NCBI RefSeq assembly: GCF_000513935.1
Contig: NZ_AZUY01000036.1
Span: 1-63,511, forward strand
DNA from: Mesorhizobium sp. WSM3626
Lineage (GTDB): Bacteria > Pseudomonadota > Alphaproteobacteria > Rhizobiales > Rhizobiaceae
DNA: 63,511 nt
Direction of reading: 5' to 3'
The notes below the pieces were generated by a model that did no database searches, was not told the origin of the DNA, and saw nothing but the letters and a program-made list of their open reading frames with translations. The translations under genes and the position numbers were made by a program. Positions 32,467-40,352 of the stretch are shown here, piece after piece (within the stretch, counting starts at the first letter, position 1; each line of letters opens with the position of its first letter).

Positions 32467-35400
32467 ATGCACATCCTCACCACGACCTCCGCCTCGCTCG
32501 ACGACCTCGCCGAGCCTGTCGATCTCCGGCAGGCGCCGGCGGATATCGTGGCCCTGTCCTTCACCGACAGCGATCTCGCCGGGCTGGCGGCGGCATGGAA
32601 GGCCGACGCCGATCGCTTGCCGTCGATGCGGCTCGCCGCACTGCGCGACCTGCGCCATCCCATGTCCGTCGATCTCTGGATCGACAGCGTCGCCCGCCAT
32701 GCCAAGGTCATCATGGTGCGCATCCTCGGCGGCTACGACTGGTGGCGCTATGGCTGCGACCAGCTCGCGGCAATCGCCCGCGAGCGCGGCATAAGACTGG
32801 CGCTGCTTCCGGGTGAAAGCCATGACGAGGATCTCAGGCTGGTCGAAGCCTCGACGCTGCCGCGCGCCGAACTCGGCGGCCTGCTCGGCTATTTCCGCGA
32901 GGGCGGCCCGGCCAATATGAGCGCCCTGGTGCACAGGCTGGCAGGCCTGGCTGGACAGGATATGCCCGTCGCCAGTCCGGTCAGCGTGCCGAAGGCTGGT
33001 TACTATCAATCTGGATTGGGGGTCGCAGAACAGCCGGACCTTTCAAATGCCAGCGCTCCCATCATCCCGATTCTCTTCTACCGATCGATGCTGCTTGCAG
33101 CCGATGTCGCCCCGATCGATGCGCTGGCCGAGGCTTTGCACTCCCAGGGACTGGCACCGGTCCCGATCTTCGTTTCCAGTCTCAAGGATCCGGTGTCCCT
33201 GGCGTTCGTCGAAAATGCCATCGCATCGCTGAAACCCGCCGCCATCATCACCGCGACCGCTTTCGCTTCTGGCGCCGAGCCCGGCGTGGCAACCCTGTTC
33301 GACCGCGCCGGCGTGCCTGTCTTCCAGGTCATCGTCGCCACCACGCGCCGCGACGTGTGGGAAAACAATCAGCGCGGACTGGCGCCCGCCGACCTTGCCA
33401 TGCATGTCGTGCTGCCCGAACTCGATGGCCGCATCCTTGCCGGCGCCATCTCTTTCAAGGGCGAGAGCGATGTCGACCCGGCGCTGGGCCACCGCGCCTT
33501 GGCCAACCGGCCGGAACTGGATCGTGTTGAGCAAGTGGCTAGGCGCGTCGCGGCCTTCATCCGTTTGCAGCAGACCCCGCGCGCCGAACGCAAGCTGGCG
33601 ATCCTCATTCCCGATTATCCCAGTGCTCCCGGCCGCACCGGCTATGCGGTCGGGCTGGATGTGCCGTCCAGCGTGCTGGCCATGCTGCGGGACTTGAGCG
33701 AACAGGGCTATGCCGTTGAAGGGATTCCACAAACGCCGCGTGAATTGCTGGATTTGGTGGAACGCGGTGACAATGGGCTGAGGCTGGACGACTATCACTC
33801 GTTTTCGACGGAGTTGCCAGGAGCGGCAATGGCCGCAGTTGAGGCTGCTTGGGGCAGAGCGGAAAGCGTGACAGGTCGTCGCGAGGCGCCCCCCTCTGTC
33901 CTGCCGGACATCTCCCCCTCAAGGGGGGAGATCGAGCCCTCATCACCGTTTTCGCCAATGCCCACTGTCGCTGAGGCGAGCGGAGCGCCGAAGCTGCCAA
34001 TCTCCCCCCTAGAGGGGGAGATGTCCGGCAGGACAGAGGGGGGCGCCTCGCGAAGACCTTCGCTATCAGGCAAAAAACACTTCGCCTTTCGCGCCGCGCA
34101 TTTTGGCAACATCACCGTCGCACTCGCCCCCGACCGCGGCCGTTCCGCGGACCGCCGCGCCGACTACCACGACCCGACACTGCCTCCGCGCCACGCTTTG
34201 ATCGCGTTCGGCCTGTGGCTGCGCAAATCGCTCGGCGTCCACGCTCTCATCCATATCGGCGCACACGGCACGCTGGAATGGCTGCCCGGCAAGACGGTCG
34301 CGCTGTCTCAAACCTGCTTTCCCGAGATCGTCACCGGCTCCCTGCCCGTCATCTATCCCTTCATCGTCTCCAACCCCGGCGAAGCGGCACAGGCCAAACG
34401 GCGCATTGCCGCGGTCACGCTTGGTCATCTGCCGCCGCCGCTGACAGGCGCCGGACTGGACGAGAACCAGCAACGGCTCGAACGGCTGGTCGACGAATAC
34501 GCCCAGGCCGACGGCCTCGACCGCCGTCGTCGTGACCGGCTGGCGAAACTGATTGTCGAAACCGCGCAAAAGACCGGCCTCGCCTCCGAGGCCGGCGTCG
34601 CCGAGACCGATGCGCCCGACGAAGCGCTGCGCCGCATCGACGCCTGGCTCTGCGATCTTAAGGATTTTGCCATCAAGGACGGGCTGCATATCTATGGTCG
34701 CGTCCCAGACGACGAGCCCGATCCCATGCGCAGGCAAAGCGCGGAAGCCGAGAAGGCCGCGCTGCTCGCCGCGCTCGATGGCCGTCACGTCAAGGCGGGC
34801 CCGTCCGGCGCGCCCGCGCGCGGGCGCTCCGATGTCTTGCCCACCGGCCGCAATCTGTTCACATCGGACCCGCGCACCATGCCGACCCCGACCGCCTATG
34901 ATCTCGGCAAGGCGGCGGCGGAAGAAGTGGTGCGCGCCTACATGCAATCGCATGGCGATTGGCCGCGCTCGCTGGTGACAGACCTCTGGGGCTCGGCCTC
35001 GCTGCGCACCGGCGGCGAGGAGATCGCGCAGGGCCTTGCGTTGATGGGCTGCCGGCCGCAATGGGACGCCGCGACCGGCCGCATCACCGGCATCGAGGTG
35101 TTGCCGCCGGCGACGCTCGGCCGCCCGCGCGTCGACGTCACCTGGCGCATATCAGGCCTGTTCCGCGACATGTTCCCGACCCAGATCGCACTGATCGACG
35201 CCGCCGCCAACGCCGTTGCCGCGCGCGACGAAGAGGATGCGGAAAACCCTCTGGCGGCCAGGACCCGCGCCGACGGCAAGGTCAGCCCGCGCATCTTCGG
35301 CACCTCGCCCGGCACTTACGGCGCCGGCGTCGAAGAGATTTTGTCCAGCGGCGACTGGGCGGCGCGCGAAGAAATCGGCCGCGCCTATCTCGACGCCACC

Positions 35401-36006
35401 TCGCATGCCTATGGCGGCGCCGGCGGCGAAGGGGTCTCGGCACCCGGAGCGTTTGAAGGCCGCATCGCCGAAGCCGATCTTCTGGTCCATACCGGCGACG
35501 ACCCCGGCCGCGACATTCTCGAAGGTTCCGCCGACGTCGCCTTCATCGGCGGCTTTTCGGCCGCCTTGGCCACACTCGGCAGGAACGCCGACGTCATCGT
35601 GCTCGACACCACGGACCCGCAGAAGCCGAAACCGCGATCGGTTGGCGAAGCGGTGTCGCGCGTAGTGCGTGCCCGTGCCGTCAACGCCCGCTTCATATCT
35701 GGGCAGATGCGCCACGGTCCGCGCGGCGCCTCCGAATTCGCCGAAACCGTCGACCGGCTGGTCGGCTTCGCCGAGACCACCCACGCCATTTCAGGCGCGT
35801 TGATCGAGGCCGTGCACGATGCCTACCTCGGTGACGCCGAGGTTCGTGCCTTCATCCTGCGCGAAAATCCCGCCGCCGCCAAAGTCATCGCCGAGCGCTT
35901 CCTGTCGGCGCGCCGGCGCGGCCTCTGGCATCCCTTGCGCAATTCCATCGACGACGATCTCGCCGCACTGATCGCCGAGGCCAACGCGCTCGGGGTCGCG
36001 GCATGA
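32467..36006 (+). CDS. cobN: Aerobic cobaltochelatase subunit CobN, carrying an in-frame palindromic insertion
   Basis: The large subunit of the ATP-dependent CobNST cobaltochelatase, which inserts cobalt into hydrogenobyrinic acid a,c-diamide. 1179 residues; the Mg-chelatase H/CobN core is intact on both sides of the insert, for example HIGAHGTLEWLPGK, RVDVTWRISGLFRDMFPTQI and FGTSPGTYGAGVEEI. Residues about 471-529 are encoded by a palindromic repeat and match nothing in the family; the insertion precedes the conserved FRAAHFGNITVALAPDRGR stretch. Translation runs through without a stop. CobS and CobT chelatase subunits are not in the window. Overlaps cobG as ATGA. Confidence 0.95.
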   Translation: MHILTTTSASLDDLAEPVDLRQAPADIVALSFTDSDLAGLAAAWKADADRLPSMRLAALRDLRHPMSVDLWIDSVARHAKVIMVRILGGYDWWRYGCDQLAAIARERGIRLALLPGESHDEDLRLVEASTLPRAELGGLLGYFREGGPANMSALVHRLAGLAGQDMPVASPVSVPKAGYYQSGLGVAEQPDLSNASAPIIPILFYRSMLLAADVAPIDALAEALHSQGLAPVPIFVSSLKDPVSLAFVENAIASLKPAAIITATAFASGAEPGVATLFDRAGVPVFQVIVATTRRDVWENNQRGLAPADLAMHVVLPELDGRILAGAISFKGESDVDPALGHRALANRPELDRVEQVARRVAAFIRLQQTPRAERKLAILIPDYPSAPGRTGYAVGLDVPSSVLAMLRDLSEQGYAVEGIPQTPRELLDLVERGDNGLRLDDYHSFSTELPGAAMAAVEAAWGRAESVTGRREAPPSVLPDISPSRGEIEPSSPFSPMPTVAEASGAPKLPISPLEGEMSGRTEGGASRRPSLSGKKHFAFRAAHFGNITVALAPDRGRSADRRADYHDPTLPPRHALIAFGLWLRKSLGVHALIHIGAHGTLEWLPGKTVALSQTCFPEIVTGSLPVIYPFIVSNPGEAAQAKRRIAAVTLGHLPPPLTGAGLDENQQRLERLVDEYAQADGLDRRRRDRLAKLIVETAQKTGLASEAGVAETDAPDEALRRIDAWLCDLKDFAIKDGLHIYGRVPDDEPDPMRRQSAEAEKAALLAALDGRHVKAGPSGAPARGRSDVLPTGRNLFTSDPRTMPTPTAYDLGKAAAEEVVRAYMQSHGDWPRSLVTDLWGSASLRTGGEEIAQGLALMGCRPQWDAATGRITGIEVLPPATLGRPRVDVTWRISGLFRDMFPTQIALIDAAANAVAARDEEDAENPLAARTRADGKVSPRIFGTSPGTYGAGVEEILSSGDWAAREEIGRAYLDATSHAYGGAGGEGVSAPGAFEGRIAEADLLVHTGDDPGRDILEGSADVAFIGGFSAALATLGRNADVIVLDTTDPQKPKPRSVGEAVSRVVRARAVNARFISGQMRHGPRGASEFAETVDRLVGFAETTHAISGALIEAVHDAYLGDAEVRAFILRENPAAAKVIAERFLSARRRGLWHPLRNSIDDDLAALIAEANALGVAA
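33879..34053. repeat. 175-bp palindromic element inside cobN
   Basis: Arms 33879-33932 and 34000-34053 are inverted copies of 54 bases with a single mismatch, separated by a 67-base centre. Each arm also contains its own short hairpin (ATCTCCCCCTC/GGGGGGAGAT). In the cobN frame the element encodes APPSVLPDISPSRGEI, a variable middle, then ISPLEGEMSGRTEGG. It begins at the third codon position. The antiparallel strand encodes the same end peptides because of the symmetry. Confidence 0.97.
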
Positions 36007-37469
36007 ACGCCTTCTCGCGCCGTGGCTCCTGCCCTGCTTTGTCGACACCGATGCAGACAGGCGACGGCCTGCTGGTGCGGCTCAACCCGGTCGCCGGAGG
36101 CCTCCCGCCGAAGCTCTTGATCGCGTTGGCCGAATCCGCTGTGCGGCACGGCAACGGCATCATGGAAGTAACGGCGCGCGGCAGCCTGCAGATACGCGGC
36201 CTGACAATGGAAAGCGCTGCGTTGCTGGCAGCGGAGGTCGATGCGCTGGGCATCGCGGTGCGCACCGGCGTCCCGGTCGAGACCGGCCCGCTGGCCGGCA
36301 TTGACCCGCGGGAGATCGCCGATCCGAGGCCGATGGCTGAGCGCATCCGGGTGGCCGTTGAGGAAGCCGGGCTGGCAAAAAGGCTGGGGCTCAAGGTTGC
36401 GGTGGTCGTCGACGGCGGCGGGCAACTGACGCTGGATGCGGTGACGGCCGATGTCAGGTTGAAGGCGGTGCGGGCTGATGCTGGCGGCCGTTGGCTTGTG
36501 TCCGTCGCGGGTGATGGGCAGACCGCCAAGCCGCTCGCTGTGGCGGATGAAGATGCGGCGCGCGACATTGCTGTCGCGGCGCTGCGGATGGTTGCCGAGA
36601 AAGGCCGCGAGGCGCACACGCGGGATTTGTCGAGGCGGCAGTTGGAGTCTCTTGCAAGCTGGCACTCTACGGCGCCCCCCTCTGTCCTGCCGGACATCTC
36701 CCCCTCTAGGGGGGAGATTGCGCTGTTATCGCTGTCTTCGCCAATTCTTGACGTTGAAACGGAAGTGCTAGGGGCAAAGCTGCCGATCTCCCCCCTTGAG
36801 GGGGAGATGTCCGGCAGGACAGAGGGGGGCGCCGTAGAGCGCAGCCGCCTACCGGTTGGCATCTTCGACGTGAACAACGGCCACGCCCTCGGCATCGGCC
36901 TCCCCTACGGCAGCATGCCAGCTGAAAAAATCATCGGCCTCGTGCAAAAAGCTCTCGCCCTCGGCACCACCGAAATCCGCCTCGCACCGGGCCGCGCCCT
37001 GCTGTTCCTCGGCCAGCCGGCGGACGCCAAACAATCCCTTCATGACACCGCCGCCACCCTCGGCTTCGTCACCTCCCCAGCCGACCCGCGCACGCGCATC
37101 GCGGCCTGCCCCGGCACGCCGGCCTGCGCGTCCGGCCGGATCGCGGCCCGCGACATCGCCGAGACGATTGCCGCCGAGAACGCCGACATCCTCGACTTTA
37201 CCCTGCACGTTTCCGGCTGCGCCAAGGGCTGCGCACATCCCGGCCCAGCAGCACTAACAATTGTCGGCGGTGAAAATGGAGCCGGACTTGTCGTGAACGC
37301 GACGGCAAAGGCCCTTCCTGCCGGCTACAGGCCGGGCTATGACGCCGCGCGCGGCATCAGCCGCGTCGCGGCGATGATCCGCAGCGCACGATTTCAAGGC
37401 GAAACCGCCGCCGCTTGCCTGACAAGGCTAAGACCGGCCGGCATCGCCGAGACCTACAAACAGGAATGA
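36003..37469 (+). CDS. cobG: Precorrin-3B synthase CobG, carrying an in-frame palindromic insertion
   Basis: The oxygen-dependent monooxygenase that makes precorrin-3B, marking the aerobic route. 488 residues with the nitrite/sulfite reductase-like fold; the [4Fe-4S] ligands lie in ACPGTPACASG and VSGCAKGCAHPGPA. Residues about 221-279 come from a palindromic repeat inserted between the N-terminal domain and VGIFDVNNGHALGIGLPYG. Without it the protein would be about 430 residues, close to the usual size. ATG overlaps the cobN stop. Confidence 0.94.
   Translation: MNAFSRRGSCPALSTPMQTGDGLLVRLNPVAGGLPPKLLIALAESAVRHGNGIMEVTARGSLQIRGLTMESAALLAAEVDALGIAVRTGVPVETGPLAGIDPREIADPRPMAERIRVAVEEAGLAKRLGLKVAVVVDGGGQLTLDAVTADVRLKAVRADAGGRWLVSVAGDGQTAKPLAVADEDAARDIAVAALRMVAEKGREAHTRDLSRRQLESLASWHSTAPPSVLPDISPSRGEIALLSLSSPILDVETEVLGAKLPISPLEGEMSGRTEGGAVERSRLPVGIFDVNNGHALGIGLPYGSMPAEKIIGLVQKALALGTTEIRLAPGRALLFLGQPADAKQSLHDTAATLGFVTSPADPRTRIAACPGTPACASGRIAARDIAETIAAENADILDFTLHVSGCAKGCAHPGPAALTIVGGENGAGLVVNATAKALPAGYRPGYDAARGISRVAAMIRSARFQGETAAACLTRLRPAGIAETYKQE
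36665..36839. repeat. 175-bp palindromic element inside cobG
   Basis: Same length and arm structure as the cobN copy: arms 36665-36718 and 36786-36839 match with one mismatch in 54. The core from GGCGCCCCCC inward is nearly identical to the cobN copy; the 67-base centre is partly conserved (TCTTCGCCAAT, AAGCTGCC). The outer six bases differ (CTCTAC/GTAGAG here, TCGCGA in cobN) yet are palindromic in both. Same codon phase as in cobN. Confidence 0.97.
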
Positions 37470-38104
37470 GCATGGCCGCCTACGACTATATCCACGACGG
37501 CACCGCGATTTACGAGCGCTCCTTCGCCATTATTCGCGCCGAGGCTGATCTGTCGCGCTTCTCCGAAGCCGAGGCCGATGTCGCCATCCGCATGATCCAT
37601 GCCTGCGGCCAGGTCGAGGCAGCAAGTCGTTTCGTTTTCTCCCGCGATTTCGTCACCGCCGCCCGCACCGCTCTGGCCGCCGGCGCGCCGATCTTCTGCG
37701 ACGCGGAAATGGTCTCGCATGGCGTCACCCGTGCCCGGCTGCCGGCCGGCAATGAGGTGATCTGCACCTTGCGCGACCAGCGCACGCACGACATCGCCAG
37801 GGAGATCGGCAATACCCGCTCGGCCGCCGCGATCGACCTTTGGGGCGAGCGCATGGCCGGTTCGGTCGTCGCCATCGGCAATGCGCCGACCGCACTCTTC
37901 TACCTGCTGGAAAAGCTGCGCGATGGCGCGCCTAAGCCAGCCGCCATTATCGGCATGCCGGTCGGTTTTGTCGGTGCTGCCGAATCCAAGGATGCGCTTG
38001 CCGACAATTCCTATGGCGTGCCCTACGCCATCGTGCGCGGCAGGCTTGGCGGCAGCGCCATGACCGCCGCAGCGCTCAATTCACTGGCGAGGCCGGGCCT
38101 GTGA
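37466..38104 (+). CDS. cobH: Precorrin-8X methylmutase CobH
   Basis: Moves the C-11 methyl group to C-12 to form hydrogenobyrinic acid. 212 residues; the active-site His lies in AEMVSHGVTRARLPAGN, and YERSFAIIRAEADL and NAPTALFYLLE are family stretches. I start at ATG 37466, overlapping the cobG stop as ATGA; ATG 37472 (MAAYDYIHDG) is an alternative two codons later. Confidence 0.95.
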   Translation: MSMAAYDYIHDGTAIYERSFAIIRAEADLSRFSEAEADVAIRMIHACGQVEAASRFVFSRDFVTAARTALAAGAPIFCDAEMVSHGVTRARLPAGNEVICTLRDQRTHDIAREIGNTRSAAAIDLWGERMAGSVVAIGNAPTALFYLLEKLRDGAPKPAAIIGMPVGFVGAAESKDALADNSYGVPYAIVRGRLGGSAMTAAALNSLARPGL

Positions 38105-38859
38105 ACGCGCTCCCCAAAGGCCGCCTCGTCGGCGTCGGCACCGGTCCCGGCGACCCCGAATTGCTGACGCTGAAGGCCGCACGGACCTTGGCCGAGGCTG
38201 ATGTCGTGGCTTATTTCGCCAAACGCGGCAACAACAGCAATGCGCGCGCCATCGTCGAGGCGCGCTTCCGGCCCGACATGCTGGAACTGCCGCTGCTCTA
38301 TCCCGTGACCACCGAGATCGACAAGGATCACGACGATTACCGCTCGCAGATATCAGGTTTCTACGAGGAGTCGGCCGACAGGGTCGCCGAGCACCTCGAC
38401 GCCGGCAAAATGGTTGCCGTGCTCTCCGAAGGCGACCCGCTGTTCTACGGCTCCTACATGCACCTGCATGTGCGCCTTGCCCATCGCTACCCGACCGAGG
38501 TCATTCCCGGCATCACCGCCATGTCCGGCTGCTGGTCGCAGACCGGCGTGCCGATCGTCCAGGGCGACGACGTGCTGACCGTGCTGCCTGGCACGATGAG
38601 CGAATTCGACCTGACGCGCCGCCTTGCCGACACCGATGCCGCCGTCATCATGAAGGTCGGCCGCAACTTGCCTAAGATCAAGCGCGCCCTGGAGGCGACC
38701 GGCAAGCTGACGCGTGCCGTCTACGTCGAGCGCGGCACCATGGCCGGCAGCGTCTCGATGAAGCTTGTCGACAAGCCGGACGACAACGCGCCCTATTTCG
38801 CCATCGTGCTGGTTGCCGGCTGGTCCGGTCGGCCCGGCGTGGCTGGAGCGCAGGCATGA
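38101..38859 (+). CDS. cobI: Precorrin-2 C20-methyltransferase CobI
   Basis: SAM-dependent methylase of the tetrapyrrole family, 252 residues, adding methyl at C-20. Motifs: GVGTGPGDPELLTLKAARTL at the N-terminus and VLSEGDPLFYGSYMHLH. It starts with GTG inside the cobH stop (GTGA overlap) and ends overlapping cobJ. Confidence 0.95.
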   Translation: MNALPKGRLVGVGTGPGDPELLTLKAARTLAEADVVAYFAKRGNNSNARAIVEARFRPDMLELPLLYPVTTEIDKDHDDYRSQISGFYEESADRVAEHLDAGKMVAVLSEGDPLFYGSYMHLHVRLAHRYPTEVIPGITAMSGCWSQTGVPIVQGDDVLTVLPGTMSEFDLTRRLADTDAAVIMKVGRNLPKIKRALEATGKLTRAVYVERGTMAGSVSMKLVDKPDDNAPYFAIVLVAGWSGRPGVAGAQA

Positions 38860-39620
38860 GCGGCCGTCTCACCGTCATCGGCCTCGGGCCCGGCAATGCC
38901 GACCAGGTCACCCCGCAAGCCAGCCGCGCTATCGCGGAGGCAAAATTCTTCTATGGCTACAAGCCCTATCTCGACAGGCTCGACCTGCGACCGGACCAGA
39001 CCCGCGTCGCTTCCGACAATCGTGAGGAACTCGCCCGCTCCAAGGAGGCCCTGACCAAGGCCGCCGAGGGCCACGACGTCGCCGTGGTATCCGGTGGCGA
39101 TCCCGGCGTGTTCGCCATGGCCGCGGCGGTCTGTGAGGCGATCGAAGCCGGTCCGGCCGAATGGCGTGCGGTCGATGTCACAGTCGTGCCTGGCGTCACC
39201 GCCATGCTGGCGGTCGCCGCCCGCATCGGCGCGCCGCTTGGCCACGACTTCTGCGCCATCTCGCTATCCGACAATCTGAAGCCTTGGGATCTGATCGAAC
39301 TGCGCCTGCTGGCGGCGGCCGGCGCCGGCTTCGTCATCGCGCTCTACAACCCGATCAGCAAGGCGCGTCCCTGGCAACTTGGCCGCGCCTTCGAATGCCT
39401 GACCGCCATCCTGCCCGGCACGACGCCGGTGATCTTCGGCCGCGCCGCCGGCCGTCCGGACGAGCGCATCGAGGTCTATCTGCTGGCCGATGTCGACGCA
39501 GAAAAGGCCGACATGGCGACCTGCATCATCATCGGCTCGCCGGAGACCCGGATCATCAAGCGCGGCGACAAGCCGGCGCTGGTCTACACGCCGCGCTCGG
39601 CATCGGGCTCCACAAAATGA
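38856..39620 (+). CDS. cobJ: Precorrin-3B C17-methyltransferase CobJ
   Basis: The 254-residue methyltransferase causes ring contraction with C-17 methylation. Motifs are VIGLGPGNADQVTPQASRAI, FFYGYKPYLDRL and VVSGGDPGVFAMAAAV. ATG overlaps the cobI stop. The last 37 bases overlap the 3' end of the opposite-strand cobK. Confidence 0.95.
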   Translation: MSGRLTVIGLGPGNADQVTPQASRAIAEAKFFYGYKPYLDRLDLRPDQTRVASDNREELARSKEALTKAAEGHDVAVVSGGDPGVFAMAAAVCEAIEAGPAEWRAVDVTVVPGVTAMLAVAARIGAPLGHDFCAISLSDNLKPWDLIELRLLAAAGAGFVIALYNPISKARPWQLGRAFECLTAILPGTTPVIFGRAAGRPDERIEVYLLADVDAEKADMATCIIIGSPETRIIKRGDKPALVYTPRSASGSTK

Positions 39621-40351
39621 GGCACCATCGCGGCCAGCGCTTCGACGGTTTCAGCCGAAGGCACGTCCGGCAGATCGGGCCTGCGCACCATGACCACCTC
39701 GATGCCAAGCGCCCTCGCGGCGGCGATCTTGCCATAGGTGGCCGCGCCACCGCTGTTCTTCGATACCACGACATCGATCCGATGCTTTTCGAGCAGCACG
39801 CGCTCGTCGGTCTCGCCAAACGGCCCGCGCGCCAACAGGTACGCGGCATCGGCAACCGCCAGCTTCGGCTCGACCGGATCGACGCTGCGGATGAGATAAT
39901 GGTGCTTGGGCGCTGCCTCGAAGGCGACGACCTCCTGGCGGCCCAGCGCCAGAAACACACGGCGCGGCGCATCGCCAAGCGCCCGCGCGGCCTCGGCAAC
40001 GCTGTCGACCTCAAGCCAGCGGTCGCCTTGGCCGGCCTCCCACCCGGGGCGCCGCAGGGCAAGGATCGGCACGCCGCTCTTGCGCGCGGCCATCGCCGCA
40101 TTGGCGGAGATTCGCGCCGCGTAGGGATGCGTGGCATCGATCAGCAGACCAGTGCCTGTAACGCTGAGATACGCAGCCAGACCATCGACGCCGCCGAATC
40201 CTCCGCTTCGCACGGGCACACCCTGCGCGACCGGGCTTTGCGTGCGGCCGGCCAGCGAAAGCGTGACCGAGCAATCGGCGCGCGCCGCCAGTTCTCCGGC
40301 CAGTTGCCGGGCTTCGGTGGTACCGCCAAGGATCAGAATGCGGTGGGTCAT
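39584..40351 (-). CDS. cobK: Precorrin-6A reductase CobK (antisense within the cluster)
   Basis: NADPH-dependent reduction of precorrin-6A to 6B. 255 residues from ATG 40351: ILILGGTTEARQLAGELA at the N-terminus, LIDATHPYAARISANA, and VVSKNSGGAATYGKI. It is transcribed against the rest of the cluster. Its start region overlaps the cobL start on the other strand and its end overlaps cobJ, so there is no intergenic DNA on either side. A much longer upstream frame is antisense to cobL and is not used. Confidence 0.94.
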   Translation of the reverse strand: MTHRILILGGTTEARQLAGELAARADCSVTLSLAGRTQSPVAQGVPVRSGGFGGVDGLAAYLSVTGTGLLIDATHPYAARISANAAMAARKSGVPILALRRPGWEAGQGDRWLEVDSVAEAARALGDAPRRVFLALGRQEVVAFEAAPKHHYLIRSVDPVEPKLAVADAAYLLARGPFGETDERVLLEKHRIDVVVSKNSGGAATYGKIAAARALGIEVVMVRRPDLPDVPSAETVEALAAMVPHFVEPDAERGV

Positions 40352-40352
40352 C

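Noticed and set aside
33879..34053. TCGCGA on both sides of the cobN palindrome as a 6-bp target-site duplication
   Set aside because: TCGCGA is self-complementary, so it also fits as part of the inverted arms, and the cobG copy has only an inverted (CTCTAC/GTAGAG), not direct, flank.
33795..34115. 106-codon minus-strand ORF inside cobN
   Set aside because: It exists only because the palindrome reads similarly on both strands; no start signal.
33879..36839. CRISPR array or REP cluster
   Set aside because: Only two copies 2.7 kb apart, each a long palindrome inside a gene; no short regular repeat-spacer pattern occurs anywhere in the window.
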